DNA of 64,000 bases from Cryoendolithus antarcticus. Its lineage: Eukaryota > Ascomycota > Dothideomycetes > Cladosporiales > Cladosporiaceae. The stretch is taken from contig NAJO01000015.1 of the NCBI GenBank assembly GCA_002077065.1, forward strand, positions 558,001-622,000. Reading direction: 5' to 3'. The notes beneath the pieces are model-generated. The model was not told the DNA's origin. It searched no databases and was given only the letters and a program-made list of their open reading frames with translations. Shown here one piece after another: positions 11,036 through 22,800 of this stretch. Position numbers and translations under genes: made by a program. How positions within the stretch are numbered: the first letter of the stretch is position 1; each line of letters begins with the position of its first letter.

Positions 11036-12142
11036 TCATATCTTGCTATCTCTACCTCCCCTACTCGATGCATCTGCAAGTCGATCACACAACCACCTCT
11101 CAGCCTCTCGCCGCATCGGCGCCGAGAACTCATGTCGTCCAGTCGGATCGACGATATCCTCGACTTCAGTTCCCTGATCATTACACCACCCATTTCTGGT
11201 GTCGATGGCCTTCTTGAGCCACGTCAGGAACGGCTCGCTTTGCTCGTATGGCACCAATCGATCTTTGCCACCACTCAGTAAGAGCAGCTTTTTCCCAGCC
11301 AGCTTCTCCCGCATGATTGGCTTCAGCCGCTTGATCTCAGCGTCTGAAGGAATGTGCAAATGGTCGTCGCCAGTGACCGTGTCCAGCTCGCCCAGCAGTA
11401 GCCCAGCCGGATCCAGCCGCTCAACAGCTTCCACAAGAGAGCGAGGAAAGTCCTTCGATCCCAGAAAGTTCCGCCCGCGTGGATTCGAGTCCATACACGT
11501 CCCCAGCTTACTCCTGACTGCTCGATCAGTCATCAATCGCACATAATCCGCGCAACCAATCACTATGATCGCAGCCGAGATCCTGGGATCATGTAGCACA
11601 GCGTGCCAACTCGCATGACCACCCAGACTAACACCACCGCACCAATGCTCTGCAGGCGTAAAAGGCAGATAGGCAGGCAGATGCGTGATCAGCATCGACA
11701 CATCGCTCGCTGTGCCCGAGAACAAAGTGAACATATCAGGTCCATGCGTCGGATTGCCACCTTTCCAAGACTCATTGGCAAGGTTGTCGATCATTCGACT
11801 CCCGTGGTTGCGTTGATCAAAGCACACGCAGATGAGTCCGCGGTCGTGAGGTTTGCGGTTCGAGTTCCAGGTATTGAGGAAAGCGGCTGCTGTGAAGGAC
11901 ATGGAATCTTGGGTGTCGCCTCGTCCATGGAGGAGCCAAAGACAGGTCACTGAGTCGTGCGTGGTGAGTTCGTTAAGCCCGTAGATCGTTAGGAGGATGC
12001 CGGCGATGTTGTAGCGGCGCCATGATATGGGTTTGATGTCTTTGAAGGCACTGTGCGTTGCTGGTAGGGGAGAGTCGAAGGGAGAGACTTTGGAGTCGAG
12101 CGTGAGATTCTTCCGCCAGGTGAAGGTCGAGTTGCCGGCCAT
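11036..12142 (-). CDS. alpha/beta hydrolase, unknown substrate
   Basis: Intronless, 368 residues from a true ATG. The layout is an alpha/beta hydrolase: oxyanion-side loop LLHGRGD at about residues 70–76, strand-and-turn FDQRNHGSR at 108–116, nucleophile elbow GVSLGGH with Ser172, and late blocks LLLSGGKDRLVPY (likely acid Asp near 298) and GRHEF (likely catalytic His near 343). The DQRNHGSR segment resembles the D-x-R-x-x-G loop in serine esterases and dienelactone hydrolase-like proteins. No signal peptide or membrane segment is seen, so it is probably cytosolic. Related fungal proteins are annotated only as hypothetical hydrolases; the substrate cannot be inferred. Confidence 0.85.
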   Translation of the reverse strand: MAGNSTFTWRKNLTLDSKVSPFDSPLPATHSAFKDIKPISWRRYNIAGILLTIYGLNELTTHDSVTCLWLLHGRGDTQDSMSFTAAAFLNTWNSNRKPHDRGLICVCFDQRNHGSRMIDNLANESWKGGNPTHGPDMFTLFSGTASDVSMLITHLPAYLPFTPAEHWCGGVSLGGHASWHAVLHDPRISAAIIVIGCADYVRLMTDRAVRSKLGTCMDSNPRGRNFLGSKDFPRSLVEAVERLDPAGLLLGELDTVTGDDHLHIPSDAEIKRLKPIMREKLAGKKLLLLSGGKDRLVPYEQSEPFLTWLKKAIDTRNGWCNDQGTEVEDIVDPTGRHEFSAPMRREAERWLCDRLADASSRGGRDSKI

Positions 12143-12520
12143 GATCGATCAACTTCCACACTCTAGTCGAGTATGATAGGGTACCTAGAAATCTGGTATG
12201 CTACACGGCGAATGCAATTGTAATTGACGATGCATTGGACTGTCTACAGTTCGACTAGAGTCCCTCGAACCTCGGCAACGACGATGCAACTTTCGAGAGC
12301 AAGATCGAAGCATACATGGTGAGCACACCTGTGTAGTATTAAAGCAGTCCATGATGGTCACAAATCATACGATGAGCTGGCATAGAGACTACGACAGAAA
12401 CATGGGAAGTGAGATGCATAACATGGTGTCGCACAGTTGCTGAGGTGGTCCCCGATGGCAGCTGTTGATAGACGTACTCGTCTTACAGAAATCATGAGAA
12501 CAGACCTGATCCAATATCTT
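12143..12520. other. spacer between hydrolase promoter and AKR gene end
   Basis: Promoter side of the hydrolase and 3' flank of the aldo-keto reductase, both reverse strand. Nothing else is seen. Confidence 0.6.
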
Positions 12521-13625
12521 CTACGAAAACCTCATGGTAAACGCCTCCGGCTTATTCCCCAACACCTCATCAATCTCCCTCATCACCTCCTCCGTCAGCT
12601 TCGGCAGCAAATCAATCGCCTTTACGGAATCGTACACCTGCTCCGGTCGACTCGCGCCAGTAATCGCAGAAGCCACATGCGGGTTCTTGAGCACCCACGC
12701 CATCGCCAAGCGGCCCTGTGAAGTCTCAAGCTTGTCGGCGATGGGTTTGAGTGCGGCCACCTTCTTCAGCTCTGACTCCCAGTCGTCGGTGCCGAATTTC
12801 GCTTGCATGGATTTAATGTAGTGGTCGTCGGACTTGTGGCCGAAGCGGGAGTCCGAGGGGATGCCGTCGTTGTACTGCGAGCGAAGGAATTAGCATGGGC
12901 ACGTCGAGGATGGTAGCGTGAGAGGAGCGTACCTTTCCAGTGAGAATGCCTGACTTCAGCGGGCTGAAGGGCGTGAGTGCTAGGTTGTACTCTTTGTAAA
13001 GCAACGAGTACTCCTTCTCGCAGCGCTCTCGCACGAGCAGGTTGTACTGCGGCTGCTCCATGATCGGGGCGATCAGGTGGAGCTTGGCAGCCACATGATG
13101 TGCGCGCTCTATCTCATCAGCATTCCACTCGGACGTGCCCCAGTAGAATGTCTTGCCCGTATCGATCAAGTAATTGAACCCTCTCACAATCTCTTCCATA
13201 GGCGTATGCCTGTCCGGGCGATGTGCGTACAGCAGATCCACGTAGTCCAAGCCCAACCGCTCCAAGCTTGCTTTCGTCCCCTCAACGAGGTGCTTCCTCG
13301 ACAATCCACCGTTATTCACTGGGTTGTCACCGTTTGCAGCGCCCCAGTTGATCTTGGTGGAGATGACGTAGTCGTTGCGTTTCCAGCCGTATTTCTTGAT
13401 TGCCTCACCCATGACTTTCTCGCTCTCACCACCAGCGTACCCCTCAGCGCAGTCAAAGAAGTTGATGCCCACATCCCACGCAGCTTTCATGCAGGCGAAG
13501 GTGTTTTCGTTGGCGACGTGACCACCATAGGTGAGCCAGCCTCCGATCGAGATGCAGGAGACCTGGAGGCCTGAGTTCCCGAGGAAGCGGTATTGCATCT
13601 TAGGTAGATCGCTGGGGACGGACAT
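12521..13625 (-). CDS. aldo-keto reductase, voltage-gated K+ channel beta-subunit type (AKR6-like)
   Basis: Exons 13625..12933 and 12874..12521 with a 58-nt intron give 348 residues; the splice joins SGILTGK to YNDGIPSD. The (beta/alpha)8 aldo-keto reductase tetrad is visible: Asp58 and Tyr63 in DCAEGYAGG, Lys91 in STKINWG, His135 in YAHRPDRHTP. GTSEWNADEI and the C-terminal ITGASRPEQV block are typical of the AKR6/Kv-beta and yeast YPL088W-like branch, which reduces aldehydes with NADPH. The frame continues in-phase upstream to 14135, but MSVPSDLPKMQYRFLGNSGL is the natural family N-terminus, so I start at 13625. Confidence 0.92.
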
Positions 13626-14131
13626 GGTTGCGAATGCTGCGTTAGGTATCGATGGAAATAGAAGAGGGCAAACGGAGAGACTGAAGTGAGGCAAAGAGAG
13701 ATCAATGTACCTGTTGTGTTGTCGTGGGCCTACTGGTGCATATATCGCTGTATTGCGGTGAAGGGCATTGAGGCTGAAGTCGCGTCCATCGCTGATCTGT
13801 GCCACTGGAAATGCGTGAGTGGCGGCATGTGAGAAATATTGTGTGGAGCTGCTGCAATCTGCCACGGCATTTCCACCTGCCTTTTGCAGTGCGTGTTGAG
13901 GCTCCCCGGGCCGATTGTATATAGCCGGAGGATTGAAAGTCCGCTTCAAATATGCCACTGAGATGATCTGAACAGCTCTGCACGCCCCACGCGATCCCGA
14001 CGTTTCGAGGTCGCGTTGTCGCAGAAGCGGTGCCTCTGAGTGGCACGCTCCTTCCGTGGTCCAGGCCGTTCTCGAGAGCTGCAGGCCAAGTGATTTTCTA
14101 CGGTGACTGAGTGCACCATACCTTGCCCAGC
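13626..14131. other. spacer, promoter side of AKR gene
   Basis: It contains an in-phase open extension of the AKR frame that does not look like family sequence, taken as 5' leader and promoter. Nothing else is seen. Confidence 0.5.
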
Positions 14132-15240
14132 TCACGACACGTCCATCTCATCCCCTCCGACTTCACCCTTCTTCTTCCTGTCATCGACTCGCTTCTGTGT
14201 GGCCTTCTTCGCATCTTCGATCCAGGCCTCATGACTCCCTTCTTCAAGCTTCTGCGCAGTGACGCCCTTCATCACCTCCCCAATGAAGCCCACAAAGTTG
14301 TGTCTTCTAAGTGCGTTCTCCCACCTCCACTCGCGTCTCTTCGCCTCTTCCCGCTCCAGTCCCTCGGCATCGCCAACCTCCTTCGCTCGTACCCTCAAGT
14401 CCTCGCACATTGCCAGCAGATTGAATCTAATCTCGCCTGCCGGGTACCGCTCGATTCGCCTCTGCAAGACAGGGACTACAGCATCGGCGAAGATCTCTGA
14501 TGGGCAGGCGCCTGCGTCGCCGTGTCGGATTGGTGCTGGCTGGAGGCCATCTAGCTCGTATAGCGTTGAGTTGATGCTCGTGTAGGCGATGAAATGGAAG
14601 ACGTCATCGTCCTCGCCGGCGTAGCGAGTTGCATCTGAGGTGAACGGACTACTGCGGGCGAAGGAGTTGTGGGTCTCGCGTATGAGGTCGGAATTTGAAA
14701 GGGCTTCGCCGCGGAGCTGCAAGGCATCGGTCAGCGAATGGATACCGTCGAACACATAAAATCCACACGCACGTCTGCAGGGAAGGCTCCAGTGAACTCC
14801 TTGAAGTCGCCTAGATTCGGCCCAATGTCTATGCCTCCATCCTCAGGATCGCCAGCTTTGTTCAGCAGCACACTCAGTAATGCTTGCGTGCCACAAGCGT
14901 TTTGTATCGTCTGAGCTGCGAACCACAATCTCTCCTCATCGTCTTGCGAGTCCACCGCGGCGAAGTCAAATTCGCCATCGAGAGGTTTGTCGGTAGTGGG
15001 CTTCTCTCCGGTAGGGTACTTGAACAAGAAAATGACGCCTAGCGGGTTGAGTGCTTGGAGTGAGTCTGGGTCAAGTGAGATGAGCTCTTCGAATTGTACG
15101 TTCTTGACGCCGAGCGAGTCGATCAAATACGTGAAGACACCCTGACATGTTGGTCAGCGTGTGGTGGATCAGATAGGACACTGGGGAGGGAGAGGCCTAC
15201 GCACGGCGTCCGACTCGATCGTGTTCCATCCTCCTGACAT
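14132..15240 (-). CDS. uch2: UCH37/UCHL5-type ubiquitin C-terminal hydrolase
   Basis: Exons 15240..15205, 15141..14773 and 14716..14132 give 329 residues. It is a peptidase C12 cysteine protease: oxyanion Gln89 and nucleophile Cys95 in QTIQNACGTQA, His176 in DDDVFHFIAY and Asp191 in YELDGL. Exon junctions rebuild MSGGWNTIESDAGVFTYLI and FPADLRGEALSNSD, both characteristic of the UCH37 branch. The C-terminal helical tail beginning RRIERYPAGEIRFNLLAM matches the ULD-type extension by which UCH37 docks on the proteasome (Rpn13/ADRM1) or INO80 in animals. Expected role is trimming ubiquitin chains, in proteasome or nucleus. It diverges from the OM14-like gene across 245 bp. Confidence 0.93.
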
Positions 15241-15485
15241 CTTGGACAGAGTGTGGTCTCAAGGATTGCAGTGGTGATATGCGCTACCCACAAATCACAC
15301 GATATTGCACCGTATGCGAATTAGGTAGAAGTGTTTGGAGATTACCATGGGTGCTCCTGCCAGTTTGGGTGACATCATACTGCGGTAGAGTTCGGGGAAG
15401 CGCGTATCACATGCCACGCCCACGCCAACCTCCCGCGCAGCACAGCAAGCAGGTATAGCTTAATAGCGTGCCCCTTGCGTCCGTC

Positions 15486-16445
15486 ATGGCATCCATCCTC
15501 GACAGACCCAACTCGGTTGAAGACTTGCGCGCCGAAGAACAGAACCACAGCAACACCAACGGCGAGATGAGCTACGCGGTACGTAACACCCGAGCAACAC
15601 GCGTAGCAGCGCAACTTGGCAGTGAACAGGACAGCTGATAAGCGCAGGATATTGCGGCCAAAGGGCCTAAGCAGTCAGACGAGGAGAAGTATGACTACGC
15701 AAGCTTCTCCAAACGGGCACGCGACCATATTGACAAACTGACAGAATACCCAACCCCATCCCCGAGATTGAGCACGATGACTCTTCCGATCAAGCCGCAG
15801 ACAGCGTCTACGGCGTGAAATCTGTCCCCTCCTCCACCATGTCACAAAGCGGCTCCGACGACCCCCTCTCCGAGACTGCCGACGCAGCCGAGAAGTCCGC
15901 TGAAGACTTCGGCCGCAAAGCCGAGTCTGCCGCTGATGATCTTGCGCGGGACGCGAAGCCGAAGTATGAGGAAGCTAAGAAGGACACTAAGGCTAAGGTA
16001 AATCAGCTTGGCCAGGAGGCGAATCAGACGTACAAGCAGGTGAAGAAGGAGGGCAAGCAGGACTTCGATGAGGCGGCGCATGATGCGAAGGTGTACGCCG
16101 ATAAGGCGGAGAAGAAGGCAAAGGAGGTCGGCAGGGAGGCAAAGAAGGACTTGAAGAAGGGCGAGGATTGGGCGGAGAAGAACAAGGGCAATCCGGTCGT
16201 TATTGGGAACATGTTCGTGATTGCAGCTGTGGCTGGTGTCCTGGGCGTGGGCGGATACAGGAAGCACCAGGCTGGTGAGCTGACCTGGAAGGTCGCTGGG
16301 GCGTACGCAGGTGTTGTGGGTCTTCTGGCTACGGCTGACTACTTCGTGAGCTCGTGAGTACCCTTCATCGCTCTGCCGCGGTTTCGCCAGAGGCTAACAC
16401 GATTGCAGATGGCTGTTCACGAACAAGTACCCACCAAAGAAATGA
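15486..16445 (+). CDS. OM14-like mitochondrial outer membrane protein
   Basis: Four exons (15486..15578, 15648..15688, 15745..16353, 16409..16445) give 259 residues; each junction is GT–AG and together they keep one frame (GEMSYA-DIAAKG, SDEEK-IPNPIPEIEHDD, YFVSS-WLFTNKYPPKK). The N-terminal half is acidic and disordered. A long charged, Ala/Lys/Glu-rich helical stretch follows (LEA-like, from about DAAEKSAEDF to DLKKGEDWAE). The end has two hydrophobic segments, NMFVIAAVAGVLGVGGY and WKVAGAYAGVVGLLATADY, then a basic tail. This architecture matches fungal OM14 C-terminal-domain proteins; yeast Om14 is an outer-membrane receptor for the nascent-chain-associated complex and cytosolic ribosomes. 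The function transfer is inference. Confidence 0.8.
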
Positions 16446-18072
16446 ACGCTCCAAGGCCTAGACACCGCTTGTGGTGCCGAGATGTAACCGTAGTTCAGCG
16501 CGAGATCTCGACTTCTGATAAGGCAGCCAGCGTCCGAGGAGTGTCCCATCGTGAGACCGAGGTTAGGGATTGGGGCGCAGCTTTACTTAGTTCAATGTAA
16601 GAATGCCGGCGCTTTCACGAACATCTTATAACTAGCCTGCGATCAGACCTGCGTTTATCTCGTTAGGTCATGCGCAAGTACAGATTAAACAGGCTTGCGG
16701 AGTTGGCTCCTGGCGTTGCGCGGTCTAGTGAGCATGGTGTGTGCAATCATGAATCATCACAAGTGGGTGAGGGTGTGCAGTCGATACTCGCGCGAAGAAA
16801 CATGACCAAGTCGCCTGCCTTCTTGCCAACAAACGTCGCTATCTTCGCCACTCCCAAGTTCTGGGCCGCGCTTCAGCTGCTATGAACATGCTCATCATAC
16901 TGATAGTTCTGGGAGGCAGTGCCCGCTAGATACTCAAACGTGACAGATGGTTCTCTGAGTCCGCCCTTTCTGTTGATGGCGAAATAAGACAGCACCGTGC
17001 TGCCGCAGGTAGGTTGGTGTAGCTCATACATGACTGCCTGCCAAGTCACCTTCATATGGCAGCATACTATAGGCACCCTCTGTGCATCTCCCTCGCTTCC
17101 TGCCGCATACGTGACAGGAACAGGCAATAGCCCGGCAGACGCAAGGCTGATACCTCGGGAAGATCTCCTCGTCGAATTCTCCGCTCACACAAACCTCCCT
17201 TCGAATCCCTCCCGCTTTCTCGTCGTCGTCATACGTGCAGGCGCCATCTATCTCAACTCACCCAATGATGTCTCATACAGACCTGCCAAGCCCATAGCGC
17301 ATACGATCTCCAAACTCTCCTAAATTCAAGCTTCGTCTGACCACCAATCCCTGCTCTCACACTTCACCTCACCTCCCTCGCCCGATGCTTACGCTCACGG
17401 TCCACTTGTTCAGCTGACGGCAACGGCAATATCAATGGCAGCCAGTCTCCTTACGCCACGCTCTCGTAACGCCCAGCTCGCGCTGATTCGCCGGCTCGAG
17501 CATTTTGCACTACCGTCCTTACTAGACGCATGTACGCGAATGTTGTGCGACAGTCGCCCTGACCCGACGGCTTGGACGCTGGCAGTCGCTTTGCTCACGC
17601 GCACACGCCGTGGGGCGGAGGATTTCGTGTTTCATGATGCTGATGGCTGGAGCAATCGCGTACTGAGGACCCTTCAGGCACGCTCTCACGGACGGTATGT
17701 GGCATTGGTCGGTGCGGGAGTGAGGTGAGCTTTCCTTTGTTCTCTGTAGGTGTGGGCTGAGAGCTTGGTGCGAGATGAGAAATCCTGCACATGCCATCGA
17801 AGGCCTGTAACAAATCTTAGCCCCGGCATACCTTTGGGCTGGTTCGAGTCCGGTCTTTCTTACGGCCTTTTCATTTGCTTCTTGCATGACATATGCGAGC
17901 TGCCGTCCTACCATTCTTTCTAACTTACCCTTGCTTGTCTGCTTCTGGCGCGTTTGTACCTCTCGTTGGTGGTGTGTCGTCGTTGTCTACTTCTCTTCGG
18001 CAACGGTGTCGTTTGCTGTTCGTTGCTCGTCTATCACGAAATTCGTGTCTGATATGATAGCGTTTGAGGTCA
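16446..18072. other. 1.6-kb spacer with a doubtful ORF
   Basis: No confident gene. A 97-codon ATG frame at 17435..17728 is listed separately. A TTCGAGT loop near 17840 resembles a tRNA T arm but no matching acceptor or anticodon arm was found. Confidence 0.5.
17435..17728 (+). CDS. doubtful 97-codon ORF
   Basis: A true ATG opens a frame of 97 codons rich in Ala, Arg and Leu with somewhat coding-like composition (for example RRLEHFALPSLLDACTRML), ending at a TGA next to GTGAGC, a possible donor site. No domain is recognised. It could be a first exon whose partner I cannot find, or a chance frame. Confidence 0.2.
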   Translation: MAASLLTPRSRNAQLALIRRLEHFALPSLLDACTRMLCDSRPDPTAWTLAVALLTRTRRGAEDFVFHDADGWSNRVLRTLQARSHGRYVALVGAGVR

Positions 18073-19565
18073 ATGGGCCTCTTCGTTACTGAAGACGGAG
18101 GACATTACAAGGGCTGGCTGGCCGCCTTGTTGTGCTGCTGTGCGGCTGTCACGGAGGACGAGCATCCTGCGGAACGTGCAAAGGAACGTGCAACGCGTAT
18201 GTATCACTGTCGTGCAATCGACCACTCGATCGCCACTAAGATCGTGTCACTGACCACTCTTCAGCATCCAAACGAGCCGAAGTTTGCAACGAGGAGCCGC
18301 CATTGACTGCACTCCCTTCGATACCTACCGCACACTACAAGCTAGGATCGAATGGCGAGAAGTCTGAGAGCGGGAGTCAGGACGTCGACGATGACTACGC
18401 GACACATTCTCGACATTCCCTGAAGCCGCTAGATCTTGGCTCAAGCTCACTGCTCCCGCGACACGAGTTCATGTACCCGGATGCTAGGACTCGATCGCTT
18501 CCACGACTCACGGCGCACGTGCAGCATCATGCTCTCGTGCCTTTGCAGCTGGGTCCTGTGGTGCTCCGCGATGCTCCTGACCTTGCAATTCCACCAGAAG
18601 CAGCAGTACCGAGACCTCGCCAACGATCTGACTCGACGCAGCACCTACTCGGCGACGCGAAACGCGAGTCGTATCTTGAGTCACGAGAGACGCCCTTTCA
18701 GCGCTGCAGCAGGTCAAGCACAGACATGCTGAATACATATCTGATGCCTGCTGTCGGAGAGCAGGCTGCGACAAGGGTAGCCGCGTCTACGAAGTCGTCT
18801 TCAAGCTCGCTCAGACGACAAGCACTCGAGAGCAAAGTGACAAGCTCGACACCACGCACACCGACGGACTCGACTCGAGCTTCTGCGAAGCTAAAGCGAA
18901 AGCGATCCGACCAATCGAACCGCAAAGGGGTTCCTAGTACCACGGAACACTCCATCGAGCAGGAGATCCTGGAGCTAAACACCATCGTCGAGGAGCGTCG
19001 CGCCGAGTCAAGAGGCAAACCTTTCAGCGGCCACGTCCCTGCCGTCGCACCTGCGATGGAAGTTCGCGCGAGATCAGAAACACTCAATGACATCGGCTCT
19101 GCATTCTCGCGGCCACTCACATCGCGCGAAGTGCCACACCGACTCAACACCTTTGAACTCGAGACTCGACCCGCACGACCAGCGACGTCCCGCGCTCGGT
19201 CGCGGTCTTCCAATCGCGTGTCAGGCTGGCTGTCAGGCATCATGAACGCTTCGGGGTTCGGCTCTGCGCCTTCGTCTGCGACTGCGGATGAGCCGTTCTA
19301 TCGCTGCCAGCCATCGGCAGCGCAGACGCGACCACTGTCGCAGACTTCAATGCAGTCCTCAATGACTGAGCCGGAGTCGCCTGCCTTGACCCTCGCGTCA
19401 TCGCCGACAGCGACTTCGAAAGGCTACACGCACAGTAGGAGCTTAACGGCCGAGTCTCGACTCACACCCCTGCTACCGGTGGAGATGCTCTACGGAGGCA
19501 AGATTGTAGAAGACGGCGGAACGTGGCGCGTGAGCTCACCCAGTCAGGTGGGCGTGGCTATGTAA
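18073..19565 (+). CDS. orphan Ser/Arg-rich disordered protein
   Basis: The main open frame (to 19565) has no ATG near its 5' end. A 68-nt intron 18197..18264 (GTATGT ... CTTCAG) connects it to an upstream exon with an ATG at 18073, giving about 474 residues. The N-terminus has a short hydrophobic Cys-rich stretch (WLAALLCCCAAV). The rest is low-complexity Ser/Thr/Pro/Arg sequence with a basic block KLKRKRSDQSNRK (possible nuclear signal), a short motif NRVSGWLSGIMN that stands out as possibly ordered, and a C-terminal LLPVEMLYGGKIVEDGGTWRV. I recognise no family. The first exon is the weakest part of the model. Confidence 0.6.
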
Positions 19566-19841
19566 TAGTACCAGGAATAGAGTGATATGCTTGCACGAGA
19601 CGGGACGGAGGACGACATAAACGCATCGGACGGAATGGATGGCTTGGGAAGGGAAGGGGAGGCAAAGTGTAATGTAGGTATACCCAGGGAACGCGCCGGA
19701 TATGTTTTGATAGGGAACGCATTGCAATATACCATAGATCAATCCATTCGCGCTTTTTCGCGCTTGCTTTCTAGATCCCCCGTGCCGTGGCTACAACATG
19801 CTGTACATCCCCCGAAACGCCTCATGCCTCATCTTACACTT

Positions 19842-22800
19842 CTACCGACTTCCCACCCGACTCCCTCTCCTCGTCGCAAAGCTGCCCTGCCTTGGACTCG
19901 CCAGACCATCCTTCAAATCCTTACCAAGACCCATGCCATCCCATTGCTCCGGATCAACACCAAGTCGCGTCTCGCAGACTCGTTTCCAGACTCCCATAAC
20001 ACCCCTCTGTAACTCCCCACCCATCTCTCGTCCCATCAACCCCACGCAAAGCGGCGCAAAAACGGGCACGTGTTTGCCGAACTCCTCATCCGCAAAGCCC
20101 ACATACCCCTCCAGCACATCGACAACCACAGGCCGCCAGGTAACGATATTGCGCTGCTGCGTCTCGTCGTCGAGCGCGATGTACGAGGCCAGAATGTCTG
20201 AGCAAAGCGGTATAAGCGCTTCCTCGGTATCGAGACGCGAAGCGGCGCGTTCGGCCGATGTGTCGGCGTACATGCGGAGTAGGATGAGGACATAGACTGA
20301 AGCAGAGCCGGACTCTTGTTTCAGGAGGTTTGGGGGTTGGCGCATGAAGCCTTCCCTGAAGAGGCGGGCGCGGAGCTCGCGGTCGGCGTTGAAGCGTTTG
20401 GCGAAGTGGTAACTGCGTTTTAGTAGCGCCATGAGTTGGAGCAGGAGAGGGGAGGGGATTGAGGCGTAGACGAGATTGTTGGAGAAGAGCTCGGAGACCG
20501 TCTCGATCATAAGGAGCTGAAGAACGCATTTCGTTATAATCTGGTTGAAGTAGCGGCGGCGGGCGGCTGTGACTATGACGGGGGTTTGTTGAGGGTTCTG
20601 GGTGGCGGAGAGGGTGGGCGAGGCGAAGGATTCGAGGTTGTCCGCTGAAGAAGACGGTTTTGCAGGTGGAGCGGGTGAGTGATCGTAATCGGTACTTGAG
20701 AGGGAGAGGGCGTTGGAAGGGCGGCGTTGGAATTGGTCGGCTGCTGGTTGGGCGTGGCCGTTTGTTGTCGTAACGTCAGAGGGTGTGTCGGCAGAAATGC
20801 CGTTGACCTTCAGTGCGTTCGTCCCAGAGGTAATGGCAGGAGCGTCTTCGGTCGCTGTGCCGCTGTGTGCAATGGATGGTGCGTGAGAACTGTCGCCGAA
20901 GCCATTGACATACGAGCTCTCCTTCCCATAGCTACTACTAGTAGCCGCCGAGAACAACTCTCGCGCCTCCGTGCGTCCGAACAAGTCCACAAAAGCGCCC
21001 ACGATCTTCTCCCAATGCTGCGGCGTGAACTTCCTCACATTCTGCAGAATCAGCTGCTGCAGGCAATTACTACCGATACGGGCGAGAGTGTCGTTCTCCT
21101 GGCAAATACACAACGCTAGCAAATCCAAGAAGCGATCGAGCATGTATTCCAGGCTCTCGAAGAAGTGCGTGAAAAGCGTGATCATATTCCTCAGCGCCTG
21201 GATGAGTGTTGTCGATAGCCAGACGGAAAGCTCTTCGTGGTTGGCGGCTTCTTGGTTGATAGCTTTACGATCTTTGAGCACCATGAAGATCGGGTAGAGC
21301 AGCTGCCGCCACAGCGTATCCCAGAAATCCCGCGGAAACTCGCCACCATACTTCGTGAGTGTGTCGAAGAGATAATTCAGCGCCCGTGACCGGACCTCGA
21401 GATCCTCGCCAGTCATGAGCACATCGTGGAACGCGAACAACACCGGGAACCAATACTGCTCCTCCTGCGTCTGCCTCGTAGGCTGCCTCGGCACTCCCTC
21501 TGCAGTTGGCGCATCTTTGCTCCCTACAGCCTTGACACTCAGCGGACACTCCGGCGTGCGCAGCATCTTCGGTACAGTCCCCTTGAGCGTCTCAATAGCC
21601 TGCAGGCTCTTCTTCTGGAACTTCATGTTTTTGCTAAACTCCGTCAAACACACGATCAGATCCGCGAATGCACCCTGGCTGATGACGACCCCGAAGCGGG
21701 CGTTGTAGACTTGCGTTACGTTGTCGAAAGCCAGGTTCACGATGCTCTCGTATGGCTCCCTGGCGGCGACAGTGAAAACGCCGAACATTGTCCGCCAGCC
21801 GCTGCGTATCATGTCGCCGCGGGCTTGGATCATCTGTATGAGGCAGCGGAGTACCATGTCCTTGACTTGCACTTGCGAAGCGTTTCGAAGGATGAGCTCG
21901 AAGGGTTTGAGGAAGTCTTTCTGGAACCTGAAGCCGGGGAGTTCTTCAATCTCCATGAACCGCATACTCAGCTGGCGCAAGCTGTTCAGCGCGAAGTAGA
22001 CCACGTGTGTGTTGTTGTGACAGCCGACGTCGATGAAGTGTTGACCCAGCACTTGCCAGATGTTCGTCCATTCGAAGCGGACACGCAGCATATTGTAGCC
22101 GGAGATCTCGACTAGTTTCTGCAGACTGTATGTGCGTGGACTTTCGCTCTGACCCGACGACTGAATTTCCTGCCAGCTTACTTGCGTCAAGGCGCGGACG
22201 AAGTGGACGATAGCGTCGCCGGAGAGGTTGGCGGTATTGGTGAAGATGCGATCGACGCTGCGGATCATCTCTGCGGAGCGGGCGTCTTCTGCTGTGTCGG
22301 CATGGTACGAGCCTGCTGGTCCTGGGCGCGGAGTTGGGCGGCGTTGCACCTGCATGCTCTTCCTGCTAGGATTGCCGTTGAGTTGGTGAGATGCGGAGAT
22401 GCTGTGGACGCGTGCTACGTCGGGGACGGCGCCAACCTCGACACCGCTTGAGATGAGCTGGAAGCGGTCGAGTTGCGAGATGCATGTCAAGATCTCTCGC
22501 CAACTTTCTTTGAGTAGATTGCCTTCGGAGTTCGCGACTTCGAGCATTGCACGCAGCGCTTCGACATTCTTCGCCTTCATCTCGGAAAGGTTGTACAAAT
22601 TCGTACTCCTCGCAAGCGAAGCCACGAATGCTTGCCTCGGGTCTGCGAGGTCGAACAAGCACGCCAATCGCACAGCCAGCTTCTGACCCTCCATGCACAA
22701 TCTGATCGTCTCCAAGTGCTGAGTCTCCTGCGCAGTCCCACTAAGAGCCGTGAGGAAACTCATCCACGTAGCGTCGAACATCGGGCCGACATGCTTGAAA

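Noticed and set aside
12933..14135. Upstream in-frame extension of the aldo-keto reductase to 14135
   Set aside because: The extra 170 residues are not family-like, while MSVPSDLPKMQYRFLGNSG at 13625 is the expected N-terminus.
15648..15744. Apparent frameshift in the OM14-like gene
   Set aside because: A 56-nt intron (15689–15744) with GTATGA donor and CTGACAG acceptor restores the frame, so no mutation is needed.
17778..17870. tRNA-like T arm (CTGG-TTCGAGT-CCGG) near 17840
   Set aside because: The 3' acceptor would be CTTTCTT, but no matching 5' strand or plausible anticodon arm occurs at tRNA distance upstream.
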